Positions 25,870 through 34,724 of a stretch of 61,117 bases of DNA are shown one piece after another (positions within the stretch are counted from its first letter, which is position 1; each line of letters opens with the position of its first letter). The DNA is from a virus: the IMG/VR virus record IMGVR_UViG_3300042465_003982, positions 1 through 61,117 of that record, one strand, 5' to 3'. The position numbers were made by a program, and so were the translations under genes. The notes beneath the pieces were generated by a model, which worked only from the letters and a program-made list of their open reading frames with translations, ran no database searches and was not told where the DNA came from.

Positions 25870-27143
25870 TGGATGATATTTCATTTCAATTTAATACAAT
25901 AGAGTCAAAAAAGAATGTAGATGTTGCTCTTTTAATCTACGATTCTGATTATTTTACATTTTTAAAATTAACATCTGAAAAGTATTTTGTTATAGACTCT
26001 TTTGATAAAATTACATCTTTAATAAAAGATGCAAATTATACATTTTTAGATTCTTCTATATCTAAATTTGAAGATTTTTTAAATTTTATGAAAATACCTG
26101 ATAGAGGGGATATTTCTAGAAAAATTGATTTATATAATCATTTAATATTAGATCAATTACATTATGGCCATAATGTCATATTGGTTAATTGTTCATCCCC
26201 TACATCAGAATCTAATATACAATACGCTTTAAACGAAAGAAATATCAAATTATTAGCATATGATCCTTTAAAGCTTACAATAAGTAATTATTTAAAAACT
26301 TTAATAGAAAATAATAAAATACCATTAATTCTTAACTGTACTAGATTAAATAATACAGTATACGAAACCAGTTATACAGAATATAATAGAATACCTATTA
26401 TTAATATTTCAGATTTATATTTAAGAAATTTTATTACTAATAATTTTTCCTATTTAACATATAGCTGTGCAGGAATTAAAAAAATATTAAGATACTATTC
26501 TTCAAGAAATATAGGAACAGACGAACAAGATCAAATAGATACAAAAAATTATACTTGTGTTCCTTTGATGAGCGATGCCATCGGTGTATTTTCTAGATGT
26601 TTAATCACATCTCCTTGGTCGCCTCCTGCTGGTTTTTCAAGAGGAAAAATTTTAAATCAAAATTTTATTTCTTCAAATAATGTAGAGGTAGAACAAATAA
26701 TACCTAATACACCATCAAACTTAAATAATTTAAGTGTTATCTATGATCGTGGAATTAATTTACCTATAAAAATTTCAGGTGATGGTGGAATTATAGCATA
26801 TTATTTTAACAGTGATTTTTCTGGTGCTATAAACGACCCAAATCCATTAAAACAAAGTATTACATATGCAAATTTAATATTTAATATCGTAACTAATATT
26901 AAATCGATATTGGCATCTGCATTATTTGAGCAAAACGATGAACAATTGCGAAATATTATAAAAAGTAAAATACAACAATATCTGGTTTCTATTAAATTAA
27001 ACGAAGGTATTGAGGAATTTTCTGTCGTTTGTGATGCATCAAATAATAATATCGTTGATATAACAAACAGAAAATTTACTGTTGATATTTTTATTAAACC
27101 ATCACAAAGTATAAATTTTGTAGAATTGAGCTTTACTACATAA
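25869..27143 (+). CDS. Second tail sheath-like protein (gp18 paralogue)
   Basis: 424 aa. The N-terminal half is divergent, but the rest repeats the sheath landmarks of the gene before: LITSPWSPPAGFSRGKI against its PWYAPAGTVRGQI, SALFEQNDEQLRNI against NALFELNDAETRSKI, and the final FSVVCDASNNNI...VDIFIKPSQSINFVELSF. It is therefore a tandem paralogue rather than an unrelated gene. It could form a special ring at one end of the sheath or a mixed sheath; this is inference. It is richer in A/T-ending codons than average. Confidence 0.7.
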   Translation: MDDISFQFNTIESKKNVDVALLIYDSDYFTFLKLTSEKYFVIDSFDKITSLIKDANYTFLDSSISKFEDFLNFMKIPDRGDISRKIDLYNHLILDQLHYGHNVILVNCSSPTSESNIQYALNERNIKLLAYDPLKLTISNYLKTLIENNKIPLILNCTRLNNTVYETSYTEYNRIPIINISDLYLRNFITNNFSYLTYSCAGIKKILRYYSSRNIGTDEQDQIDTKNYTCVPLMSDAIGVFSRCLITSPWSPPAGFSRGKILNQNFISSNNVEVEQIIPNTPSNLNNLSVIYDRGINLPIKISGDGGIIAYYFNSDFSGAINDPNPLKQSITYANLIFNIVTNIKSILASALFEQNDEQLRNIIKSKIQQYLVSIKLNEGIEEFSVVCDASNNNIVDITNRKFTVDIFIKPSQSINFVELSFTT

Positions 27144-27146
27144 GAT

Positions 27147-27662
27147 ATGCCATCAATTACTAATTTTACATCAAATTTTAAAGGTGGTACTAGAAAAAAT
27201 AGATTTCTAGTAGAAGCAGTATGGCCTTCTGGAGTAGGAAATCCAGTTGCCACATATCATGTATTAGCTACAACTTTGCCCTCTTCTACACTAGGAAAAG
27301 TAACTTTTCCTTATAGGGGGAGACAAATTCATTTTGCTGGTGATAGAGAATACGAAGATTGGGAAGTTTCTATTTTAGATGACTCTCCGGTTTCAGGGAC
27401 TTTGTGGCGTTCTTTTCAAGAATGGCATAAAAAAATAAATGGCCATGCTTCAAATACTCATTCTGCGGTCAACGAATCATTTAGTAATTTAAAGCAAAAT
27501 TGGGTGGTAAGACAAACTGATTTAAATGGAAATACAATTAAAAATGTTAGATTAATTGGTTGCTATCCATCTATAGTAGGTCCTATTGATTTTGATATGG
27601 GTTCACAAGTTTATAATACATTTGTAGTAAAAATAGCTTACGATTATTTTCAAATCTTCTAA
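27147..27662 (+). CDS. gp19: Tail tube protein gp19
   Basis: 171 aa (T4 gp19 163 aa). Begins TNFTSNFKGGTRKNRFLVEA, has the loop FPYRGRQIHFAGDREYEDW, and ends NVRLIGCYPSIVGPIDFD followed by a KIAYDYFQI strand, all standard for tail tube subunits. It builds the inner tube inside the sheath. A second, related tube gene follows after nine bases. Confidence 0.85.
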   Translation: MPSITNFTSNFKGGTRKNRFLVEAVWPSGVGNPVATYHVLATTLPSSTLGKVTFPYRGRQIHFAGDREYEDWEVSILDDSPVSGTLWRSFQEWHKKINGHASNTHSAVNESFSNLKQNWVVRQTDLNGNTIKNVRLIGCYPSIVGPIDFDMGSQVYNTFVVKIAYDYFQIF

Positions 27663-27671
27663 AGGAATATA

Positions 27672-28202
27672 ATGGCGCAATCAATAGAAAATTTTAAATC
27701 AAATTTTTTTGGTGGTACACGAAAAAATAGGTTTGAAGTTCAAGGATCTTTTCCGTATGGAGGAGCTTGGAATAAATTTCAAGTATATGGAACTCAATTA
27801 CCACAAAATAATTTATTAACATTAGAATTTGATCATCGTGGTAGAAAATTAAAATTACCTGGAGATAGAGTTTATGGTGTTGGTGGAAATTCTCTATGGA
27901 CAGTTCTAGTATTAGATGATAATAACCAAAATCCATCTAGATTATGGAATGCAATACATGGTTGGAGTAACACCATAAATAATCATACAGCAAATACTGG
28001 TAGTCAAAGCAATGCAAGTGATTATAAAGCTTCTGTATGGACAGTAAATCAATTAAATTTAAATTGTAATGCGGCGATAAAAACAATAAAACTTTACGGC
28101 TGTTGGCCTGTCCAAGTAGGAGAAATAGAATTAGATGAAAGATTACCAAACGAATTTGCTACATTTCAAGTTGCATTTTCTTTTGATTATGCAGAATTTT
28201 AA
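27672..28202 (+). CDS. Second tail tube protein (gp19 paralogue)
   Basis: 176 aa. It opens with IENFKSNFFGGTRKNRFEVQ, nearly the same as the gene before, and shares FDHRGRKLKLPGDRVYG and TIKLYGCWPVQVGEIELD. An AAGGA ribosome site precedes it. A tandem duplicate of the tube gene; which one is the bulk tube subunit cannot be told from sequence. Confidence 0.8.
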   Translation: MAQSIENFKSNFFGGTRKNRFEVQGSFPYGGAWNKFQVYGTQLPQNNLLTLEFDHRGRKLKLPGDRVYGVGGNSLWTVLVLDDNNQNPSRLWNAIHGWSNTINNHTANTGSQSNASDYKASVWTVNQLNLNCNAAIKTIKLYGCWPVQVGEIELDERLPNEFATFQVAFSFDYAEF

Positions 28203-28215
28203 TTATGGAGTATAA

Positions 28216-29751
28216 ATGGCTATAAATTTATTTGGATTTAAATTTGGTAAAGATGAAAAAGCAGATAAACAAAATTTGCAAAATTTCACGCCCCCAGAGG
28301 AGTTTGATGGGGCGTATACCCTTGAAGGTTCTGGCGTTTATGGAACATTCATTGATTTCATGGGATCTGCTAAAGATGAACATGCTACAATTGCTCAATA
28401 TAGAGCAATGGCGTTATATCCAGAAGTAGATACAGCTATTGATGAGATTACAAATGAATCTATTGTTAATGGAAATGATAGAAAACCTGTAAAGTTAGAT
28501 TTAGCAAAAATAAATTTTTCTGAAAATGTTAAAAGCAGAATTTATTATGAATTTGATAATATTTTAAATTTATTAGATTTTCATGATAAATCGTATGAAA
28601 TTTTTAGAAGATGGTACATTGATTCAAAATTATATTTTTATATTTCAATTGATATGGATAATCCGTCTGATGGTATTAAGCAATTAGTCCCATTAGATTC
28701 CACAAAAATTAAAAAAGTTCGTAAAGTAAAATCTACTAATGCAAAAAGCGGAAGTGATACTTTATCAATTATAAAAGATGTTGAAGAATTTTATCTATAT
28801 TCAAATAATGATAAAAATTCTATAATAGGTACTAGTTCTGGAGGTGTTAAAATTTCTCCAGATTCTATTTGTTATGTACATTCTGGAATGGTTGATATGA
28901 ATTCTAAGAGAGTCTTAGGATTCCTCCACAAGGCAATTAGACCTCTAAACATGCTTAGACAGGTCGAAGATGCAATAGTCGTATATCGCATCTCCCGCGC
29001 TCCAGAAAGAAGAATATTCTATGTGGATGTTGGTAATCTGCCAAAACAAAAAGCAGAACAATATGTTCGTGAATTAATGAACAAATATAGAAATCGTATG
29101 ATTTATAACCAGACAACTGGTGAAATCAAAGACGATAGAAATCAAATGGCAATGCTTGAGGATTTCTGGCTACCCAGAAGAGAAGGTGGTAGAGGAACTG
29201 AAATTACCACCTTGGACGGGGGACAAAATCTAGGCGAATTGACCGATGTTGAATATTTTAAGAAAAAGCTATATTTTGCCTTAAATATTCCTCCATCAAG
29301 ATTAGTAGGAGAAAATGGTTTTAATCTTGGAAGATCTGCTGATATAACCAGAGATGAAGTAAAATTTTATAAATTTATAGAAAGATTACGATATAAATTT
29401 TCTGGAGTATTTTCTCAATTATTAAGAGTTCAATTAATTTTAAAGGGAATAATAACAGAAGAAGATTGGAATCTTATTTATCCTAACATCAATTTTGTAT
29501 TTAATAGAGATTCTTATTTCAATGATCTAAAAGACGCTGAAATACTTTCGGCAAGAATGGATCTAGCTGCGTCAATGGAGCCTATGATTGGCAAATATTA
29601 TTCCACAAATTATATTAGAAAAAATATACTAAAACAATCCGAAGAGGAAATTGAAGAATTAAATAAAGAAATGGCGATTGATCTAGCAAAAATGGAAGAA
29701 GATCAAATGAAACAGTTGCAGATGCAACAACTAGTTCAGGGCCAAGAATAA
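28216..29751 (+). CDS. gp20: Portal vertex protein gp20
   Basis: 511 aa (T4 gp20 524 aa). Recognised from YRAMALYPEVDTAIDEITNE, VYRISRAPERRIFYVDVGNL and GFNLGRSADITRDEVKF. The dodecamer is the gate for DNA entry and the platform for prohead assembly. GGAG lies five bases before the ATG. The gene is a composition mosaic: about 18% GC at 28561-28620 against about 43% at 28921-28980, in the part that encodes the conserved central clip-stem region. Confidence 0.95.
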   Translation: MAINLFGFKFGKDEKADKQNLQNFTPPEEFDGAYTLEGSGVYGTFIDFMGSAKDEHATIAQYRAMALYPEVDTAIDEITNESIVNGNDRKPVKLDLAKINFSENVKSRIYYEFDNILNLLDFHDKSYEIFRRWYIDSKLYFYISIDMDNPSDGIKQLVPLDSTKIKKVRKVKSTNAKSGSDTLSIIKDVEEFYLYSNNDKNSIIGTSSGGVKISPDSICYVHSGMVDMNSKRVLGFLHKAIRPLNMLRQVEDAIVVYRISRAPERRIFYVDVGNLPKQKAEQYVRELMNKYRNRMIYNQTTGEIKDDRNQMAMLEDFWLPRREGGRGTEITTLDGGQNLGELTDVEYFKKKLYFALNIPPSRLVGENGFNLGRSADITRDEVKFYKFIERLRYKFSGVFSQLLRVQLILKGIITEEDWNLIYPNINFVFNRDSYFNDLKDAEILSARMDLAASMEPMIGKYYSTNYIRKNILKQSEEEIEELNKEMAIDLAKMEEDQMKQLQMQQLVQGQE

Positions 29752-29778
29752 AAAATTCTAAATATAAAGGAAAAAAAT

Positions 29779-30141
29779 ATGATAAACAAAAAAATAATTG
29801 AATCAATTCTATCAGAAAACGCAATTAATGCTAAAAAGTTAATTGAAGAACAGTTGACTATTAAACTTGGCGAAAGACTTGCTGAAGAATATATCCGTAT
29901 TTCTAAAAAAACATTTAATGAAAAAAATGAAGAATATATGGATTCAGAAGACGATGAAGAATATATGGATTCAGAAGATGAAGATGAAGAAGATATGGAT
30001 TCAGAAGATGAAGAAGAAGACGAAGAGCCAATGACTGAATCTTCAAAATCTAAATTAGCAGCAATGTATCCCCCAGAAGATAAGATAACAAGAGGAGATA
30101 TTATCGCAGCTGCTCAAATGAAGAAGAAGAAGAAAAAATGA
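29779..30141 (+). CDS. Prohead core protein, gp67-like acidic repeat protein
   Basis: 120 aa. A helical N-terminus (IIESILSENAINAKKLIEE) is followed by three tandem acidic repeats of the type EEYMDSED and then a Lys-rich end. Acidic small proteins in this place, between portal and protease, are prohead core components (T4 gp67 has an acidic tail). A TCTAAATA late-type octamer (29757-29764) and an AAAGGA ribosome site precede it. It overlaps gp21 by four bases. Confidence 0.6.
   Translation: MINKKIIESILSENAINAKKLIEEQLTIKLGERLAEEYIRISKKTFNEKNEEYMDSEDDEEYMDSEDEDEEDMDSEDEEEDEEPMTESSKSKLAAMYPPEDKITRGDIIAAAQMKKKKKK
29934..30010 (+). repeat. Tandem coding repeat (acidic MDSED repeat)
   Basis: Three imperfect copies of a 24-30 base unit containing ATATGGATTCAGAAGA encode the acidic repeats of the gp67-like protein. 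Copy number is likely to vary among relatives by slippage. Confidence 0.7.
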
Positions 30142-30785
30142 AATTAATAACAGAAACAGTCGAAGAGATAAAATTTCTTACTGAAAAAACCGATAGCGGT
30201 GAAAAGCAATATTTCATCGAAGGTATTTTCATGCAAGCCGATCAAAAGAATAAGAATGGAAGAATTTATCCAAGAAATATTCTAATGAATGAAGCTCGTC
30301 GTTATGTTACTGAATATGTACATAAAAATCGTGCTTTAGGCGAACTAAATCATCCATCTGGACCATCAGTTAATTTGGATCGCGTATCACATAGAGTTAC
30401 TTGGCTTAATGAAAGCGGAAGTGACATTTATGGAAAAGCAAAAGTCCTTGATACCCCATGCGGACAAATTGTAAAAAATTTAATGAATGAAGGTGTTAAA
30501 CTAGGAGTATCGACTCGCGGCATGGGTTCTTTGGAGAAAAAAGGCGCAGTGAACTATGTAAAAGAAGATTTCATGCTTGCTGCCATCGATATTGTCGCAG
30601 ATCCATCTGCACCAAATGCTTTCGTTGATGGAATCATGGAAGGTAAGGAATGGGTTTGGGATAATGGTATCCTAAAAGAACAAGATATTGCTGGATATCA
30701 TCGAAGAATTTCAAGATCTTCCAAAAGAAAACTTCAAGAAGAATCTATAAAAGTATTTGCAGATTTTTTAAGAAAAATAAAATGA
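30138..30785 (+). CDS. gp21: Prohead protease gp21
   Basis: 215 aa (T4 gp21 212 aa). Catalytic features of the herpesvirus-assemblin-like serine protease family: GELNHPSGP (His) and KLGVSTRGMGSL (Ser), with DIVADPSAPNAFVDGI near the C-terminus. It cleaves scaffold, core and capsid proteins after L/I-x-E sites during head maturation. It overlaps the genes on both sides by four bases. Confidence 0.92.
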   Translation: MKLITETVEEIKFLTEKTDSGEKQYFIEGIFMQADQKNKNGRIYPRNILMNEARRYVTEYVHKNRALGELNHPSGPSVNLDRVSHRVTWLNESGSDIYGKAKVLDTPCGQIVKNLMNEGVKLGVSTRGMGSLEKKGAVNYVKEDFMLAAIDIVADPSAPNAFVDGIMEGKEWVWDNGILKEQDIAGYHRRISRSSKRKLQEESIKVFADFLRKIK

Positions 30786-31675
30786 AACGCCTAAATCCAA
30801 AAGAATTAAAATCTTTAAATGAATCTTGTTCAAATGTTGTAAACAATAAACAACAATTGGACGAATCTGCGTCACAGGCATTAGGGGCTATTCTTCGCGG
30901 TATTGGAAAAGGAATTAGAACAGTGGCAAGAACTACTACTTCATCAGGTAGACAAGCCAATAAAGATGCTTTAGGTAGAACAATTCAACGGTTTGGAGTG
31001 GGGGCAGAAGAAGCTGCTGCTAAAACTAAAGAATTTTTTACAGGTAGAAATTATTCATTAATGACAAGCACTGCTAGAGGACAAAGACAAGCAGCAGCAG
31101 CAGCAGAGCGATCAGCACAAGATGCAGCGAGGCAAAGAGTAATACCAGAATTTCAAAGAATTATTAATCAATATGGAAATAATCCAAATTCTCCTGCTTG
31201 GCTTGCTAATATGACACCTGGACAAAGATTACAGGTTCAAGGAGCATTTAAAGCAGCTAGAGGAGTACAACTTCCGAGTTCTGTTCCTGGAACTCCTCCT
31301 ATTGTAACCGGAAGAGATTGGGTTCAAGCAGAAAAGTTATTGCTTTCAACCCATCCGAGTGGTGGTGCTAAAGCATCTCAACAAGCTTTATCGCAAACCG
31401 CACAAAAAGCCGCTGGAAGTGGTGCAGGAACGGGAGGGGGTATGGGAACAGCTGCTGCTATTGGTGCATTAGGCGCGGGTACAGCAGCATGGGCTGCAAC
31501 AAAATTTTTAAGTGCAAGAAGCTCGTTGCCATCAACAACTGTTCAGCCTTTAGAACAAGGAGCATCGCAAGGGCTTTCAAATAGTTTAGGTATTCCAGAA
31601 TTAACAAGATCCCTTCAACAGGGGGTTGGCGGAAGCGCAAGGGAAGAACTGGAACTCCAAAGAAATAGAAAATAA
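30782..31675 (+). CDS. Ala/Gln-rich protein between protease and scaffold, possible internal head protein
   Basis: 297 aa, rich in Ala, Gly, Gln, Ser and Arg. A hydrophobic stretch (MGTAAAIGALGAGTAAWAATKFL, about residues 220-242) could cross a membrane, and the N-terminus is basic. L-x-E motifs (SLNES, QLDES) near the N-terminus could be gp21 cleavage sites. Position suggests packaging into the prohead as an internal or ejected protein. No family is recognised, so this is inference from position and composition. Confidence 0.5.
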   Translation: MKRLNPKELKSLNESCSNVVNNKQQLDESASQALGAILRGIGKGIRTVARTTTSSGRQANKDALGRTIQRFGVGAEEAAAKTKEFFTGRNYSLMTSTARGQRQAAAAAERSAQDAARQRVIPEFQRIINQYGNNPNSPAWLANMTPGQRLQVQGAFKAARGVQLPSSVPGTPPIVTGRDWVQAEKLLLSTHPSGGAKASQQALSQTAQKAAGSGAGTGGGMGTAAAIGALGAGTAAWAATKFLSARSSLPSTTVQPLEQGASQGLSNSLGIPELTRSLQQGVGGSAREELELQRNRK

Positions 31676-31679
31676 ATTT

Positions 31680-31687
31680 TATAAATA
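31680..31687 (+). promoter_or_regulatory. Late promoter TATAAATA for gp22
   Basis: A perfect octamer with a true leader: predicted start near 31693, ribosome site GGAG at 31692-31695 and ATG at 31702. The promoter is ordinary, unlike the start-codon-overlapping ones. Confidence 0.75.
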
Positions 31688-31701
31688 AAACGGAGAATAT
31701 A

Positions 31702-32697
31702 ATGTTACCACAAAATACACAATCGACTGAACCGGATATCCTTGGAGGTGGTGCGTTTGATACCACTGGCAGGGGAGTAGTTTTAAACAAGCCAGTAGGC
31801 GAATATTACGCACAAAATGCCGCCTCAATCAGGACACCACGAATGGGAGGACCAATGCAAATGCCAGGATCTCCTATGGGTACTGAAGATGGAATTGACC
31901 AAGAAGAACCAACAGATGATGAGTTACAGGCAGAATCAGAAGAATCTTTAAAGGAACATCTTGCTGCTTTATTTGCTAATTCAAATCTTTCAGAAGATTT
32001 TGTTGAAAGAGCAAAAACCATTTTTGTTGCTGCTGTAAATCAAAAACTAAACGAAAGATCTTACAAACTTCAGGAAGCATATCAGAACACATACTCAAAT
32101 GCACTATCCTCAACTGTGTCTGAATTGACTGAGAAGGTAGATGATTATTTAACCTATGTTGTTGAAGAATGGGTAAAAGAAAATCGCCTACAAGTCGAAA
32201 GAGGAGTTAAAGTTGAATTGGCAGAGAATTTTATTTTTGGCCTAAAGAAACTCTTTGAAACTAACTTCATTGATGTTCCTGATGAAAAATATGATGTTCT
32301 AGATGAACTTTATTCTGAAATTGATAACCAGAAAAGACATCTAAACAAGAGCATTCATGAAAATGTTTCTCTTCGCAAGAAACTTTTAGATACTGCTGCT
32401 ATAGCAGTCTTTGCGGAAGAAACTGCTGGTTTAGCTTCAACCCAGATAGATAAATTGGCTAATCTAGCAGAAGGAGTTGAATTTGATAATGCAAATGAAT
32501 TCCGTAGAAAACTAAGAGTTATCAAGGAAAGCTTCTTTGCTCGTCCAGTTCAATATGTCCCACAACCATTACCAAGAATACAATCAGTAAATCGCGCTAT
32601 TGATATACTTGAAACATCATCAGTACCCGAAACATTAACTGAAAGTACTGTTAATGCTTATGCAAATGCGATTAGTAGACACCTTAAGAACAGATAA
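31702..32697 (+). CDS. gp22: Prohead scaffold protein gp22
   Basis: 331 aa. Long helical, charged protein with the scaffold hallmark NLSEDFVERAKTIFVAAVNQKL followed by coiled-coil-like segments and a C-terminal SFFARPVQYVPQPLP region. It drives capsid assembly and is degraded by gp21. It has its own late promoter and GGAG site. The N-terminus is Gly/Met/Pro-rich. Confidence 0.88.
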   Translation: MLPQNTQSTEPDILGGGAFDTTGRGVVLNKPVGEYYAQNAASIRTPRMGGPMQMPGSPMGTEDGIDQEEPTDDELQAESEESLKEHLAALFANSNLSEDFVERAKTIFVAAVNQKLNERSYKLQEAYQNTYSNALSSTVSELTEKVDDYLTYVVEEWVKENRLQVERGVKVELAENFIFGLKKLFETNFIDVPDEKYDVLDELYSEIDNQKRHLNKSIHENVSLRKKLLDTAAIAVFAEETAGLASTQIDKLANLAEGVEFDNANEFRRKLRVIKESFFARPVQYVPQPLPRIQSVNRAIDILETSSVPETLTESTVNAYANAISRHLKNR

Positions 32698-32699
32698 AT

Positions 32700-32707
32700 T
32701 ATAAATA
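32700..32707 (+). promoter_or_regulatory. Late promoter TATAAATA for gp23
   Basis: A perfect octamer just after the gp22 stop; the ribosome site AGGAG at 32717-32721 is five bases from the ATG at 32727. Confidence 0.8.
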
Positions 32708-32726
32708 AAAATACACAGGAGATAAC

Positions 32727-34121
32727 ATGTTCGAAGATACAACACCATACGATATTTTAACTGAGAAGTGGGAGCCAGTTTTAAGCCACCGCGCACTCCC
32801 TGCAATTGAAGATAGCTACAAATCTAAAGTAACCGCAGTTCTTCTTGAGAATCAAGAGTCTGCAATGCGTCAGCAAAGACTTGTTGAAGACAACACCCTA
32901 GGTGGACCAATCAGCAATGTTTTTGGTGGGGCATCAACTAACATCGCTGGTTATGATCCAATCCTAATCAGCCTTGTTCGTCGTGCAATGCCAAACCTCA
33001 TTGCTTATGACATCTGCGGCGTTCAGCCCATGACCGCTCCAACCGGACTCATCTTCGCAATGCGTCCCAAGTACGATACCGCCCCCCGTAAGGAAGCCAT
33101 GTATCAGGAACCATTTGTTCCATTCGGTGGTTCAGGTGGCACTTTAAGCGGATATCAGGGCTACTTTGGAGGTTCTGCTGATTACGGTCTAACTCTCTTT
33201 GCAGGTGTTAGCAGCGGTACTAGAAACTCATCTAGCTTCTTTGGAGATAACTTCAAGGGCATGTTAGTAGGTGAAGCTGAATCGCTCGGAGGTGCTGGTG
33301 CAAAGCAGTTCGGTGAAATGGCCTTCACTATTGACAAGGTTGCTGTTCAGGCTAAGACACGCGCTCTAAAGGCCGATTACACGACTGAACTTGCTCAAGA
33401 CCTCAAGGCTGTTCACGGACTTGATGCTGAAACCGAACTTGCTAACATTCTCAGCACTGAAATTCTTGCTGAAATTAATCGAGAAGTTGTTCGTGGTATC
33501 TACCATGTCTCTAAACTAGGAGCACAGCAGACTGATCTATTGGGCAATGGACAGGGTGGAGGGGCATATGACCTTCTATCTGACTCTGATGGTCGTTGGT
33601 CAGCTGAACGCTTCCGTGGCCTCATGTTCCAGATCGAACGCGAAGCTAATGCAATCGCCAAGGAAACTCGTCGCGGTAAGGGTAACTTCATCATCTGCTC
33701 ATCAGATGTTGCTTCAGCCCTCGCAATGGGTGGATTCCTTAACATTAGCCCAGCTCTAAACACTCAACTTGAAGTCGATGATACTGGCAATACCTTTGCT
33801 GGCGTACTCAACGGAAAGATGCGCGTTTATATCGATCCCTATGTTCAGTCTGGTGTAGACTTTGTTTGCGTAGGATATCGTGGTTCAAGCCCATACGATG
33901 CTGGCTTGTTCTACTGCCCCTATGTCCCTCTCCAGATGGTCCGTGCAGTCGATCCCGACACATTCCAGCCCAAGATTGGATTCAAGACCCGCTACGGCAT
34001 GGTTGCTAATCCATTCGTACTCAATGGTTCTGGTACTTCAGATGGAGAAGCTTTAAGTGCAAATCTTAACCAATACTATCGTATTTTCCGCGTACTAAAT
34101 CTACACGGTAACACTAACTGA
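32727..34121 (+). CDS. gp23: Major capsid protein gp23
   Basis: 464 aa. Typical blocks include YDPILISLVRRAMPNLIAYD, AKTRALKADYTTELAQDLKAVHG, CSSDVASALAMGG and the C-terminal FKTRYGMVANPF. The N-terminal 60 residues before GPISNVF are the expected gp21-removed piece; the likely cut is after RLVE. Codon use is markedly more G/C-ending than in the tail genes, as in gp32, fitting the highest expression. It has its own late promoter and a strong terminator. Confidence 0.97.
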   Translation: MFEDTTPYDILTEKWEPVLSHRALPAIEDSYKSKVTAVLLENQESAMRQQRLVEDNTLGGPISNVFGGASTNIAGYDPILISLVRRAMPNLIAYDICGVQPMTAPTGLIFAMRPKYDTAPRKEAMYQEPFVPFGGSGGTLSGYQGYFGGSADYGLTLFAGVSSGTRNSSSFFGDNFKGMLVGEAESLGGAGAKQFGEMAFTIDKVAVQAKTRALKADYTTELAQDLKAVHGLDAETELANILSTEILAEINREVVRGIYHVSKLGAQQTDLLGNGQGGGAYDLLSDSDGRWSAERFRGLMFQIEREANAIAKETRRGKGNFIICSSDVASALAMGGFLNISPALNTQLEVDDTGNTFAGVLNGKMRVYIDPYVQSGVDFVCVGYRGSSPYDAGLFYCPYVPLQMVRAVDPDTFQPKIGFKTRYGMVANPFVLNGSGTSDGEALSANLNQYYRIFRVLNLHGNTN

Positions 34122-34146
34122 TAGTTAATATCAAACACTTCGGAAG

Positions 34147-34175
34147 CGGGAGCCAGAAATGGCTCCCGTTTTCTT
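34147..34175 (+). terminator. Strong terminator after gp23, GAAA tetraloop
   Basis: CGGGAGCCA (34147-34155) pairs perfectly with TGGCTCCCG (34160-34168) around a GAAA loop, followed by TTTTCTTTTC. It insulates the abundant gp23 message from the tail-fold gene; that gene's late octamer begins at 34177. Confidence 0.92.
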
Positions 34176-34176
34176 T

Positions 34177-34184
34177 TCTAAATA
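34177..34184 (+). promoter_or_regulatory. Late promoter TCTAAATA
   Basis: TCTAAATA followed by CTAT then ATG at 34189. It continues the extended T4 late consensus (TAAATACTAT), with the start codon at about +1. Confidence 0.6.
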
Positions 34185-34188
34185 CTAT

Positions 34189-34695
34189 ATGGCAAATAAT
34201 CAAATAAATCCATTAGCAGTAAATTATTTTCATTTTGAAATAGAAAGACTGCCAGGTGTGGTATTTAATTGCACTGAAGCAAATTTACCTAGTTTGTCTA
34301 TGGCCGCAAATGAACAACCCACAACTTTAGGTGTTCCAATAAAAAGACCAAGTAGCAAATATACTTTTGATGATTTTCTTATAAGTTTTATAGTTGATGA
34401 AAATTTAACAAATTGGCTTGAAATTTATAGATGGATGAGAGCACTTGGAAATATTGATGACGATTGTACTTTTAATACATTACCATTTAATCAATGGATG
34501 ACAACAGCAATTTTATATTTGACTAAAAGTACATATAAAGATAATAGAAAAGTTATATTTCAAAATGTATTCCCTGTAGCTTTAACGGGTCTTAAATTTT
34601 CATCAGTTGCACAATCATATTCTCCGCAATATGCAACTGCTAGATTTTCTTATACTTATTATAGATTTGATCCAGATCCTGGCAATCCAAGTTGA
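34189..34695 (+). CDS. Tail-tube-superfamily protein, gp3-like position
   Basis: 168 aa from the ATG at 34189; the in-frame ATG at 34159 lies within the terminator hairpin and is rejected. Features: YFHFEIERLPGVVFNCTEAN, then VDENLTNWLEIYRWMRALG and a final TARFSYTYYRFD, matching the tail-tube-like fold. In related phages the gene after gp23 is annotated as gp3 (tail completion and sheath stabiliser); that identity fits here but is not certain. The 3' end overlaps the uvsY promoter. Confidence 0.6.
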   Translation: MANNQINPLAVNYFHFEIERLPGVVFNCTEANLPSLSMAANEQPTTLGVPIKRPSSKYTFDDFLISFIVDENLTNWLEIYRWMRALGNIDDDCTFNTLPFNQWMTTAILYLTKSTYKDNRKVIFQNVFPVALTGLKFSSVAQSYSPQYATARFSYTYYRFDPDPGNPS

Positions 34696-34718
34696 CTTTA
34701 TTTACTATTGTGTATACT
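34692..34718 (+). promoter_or_regulatory. Sigma70-like promoter for uvsY
   Basis: TTGACT (34692-34697), 15-base spacer, TATACT (34713-34718). The uvsY ATG follows after six bases, so the predicted start site is the start codon itself. Confidence 0.65.
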
Positions 34719-34724
34719 TAAATT

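Noticed and set aside
34159-34188. Upstream ATG for the tail-tube-like gene after gp23
   Set aside because: It lies in the loop/stem of the gp23 terminator, and a late octamer sits between it and the ATG at 34189.
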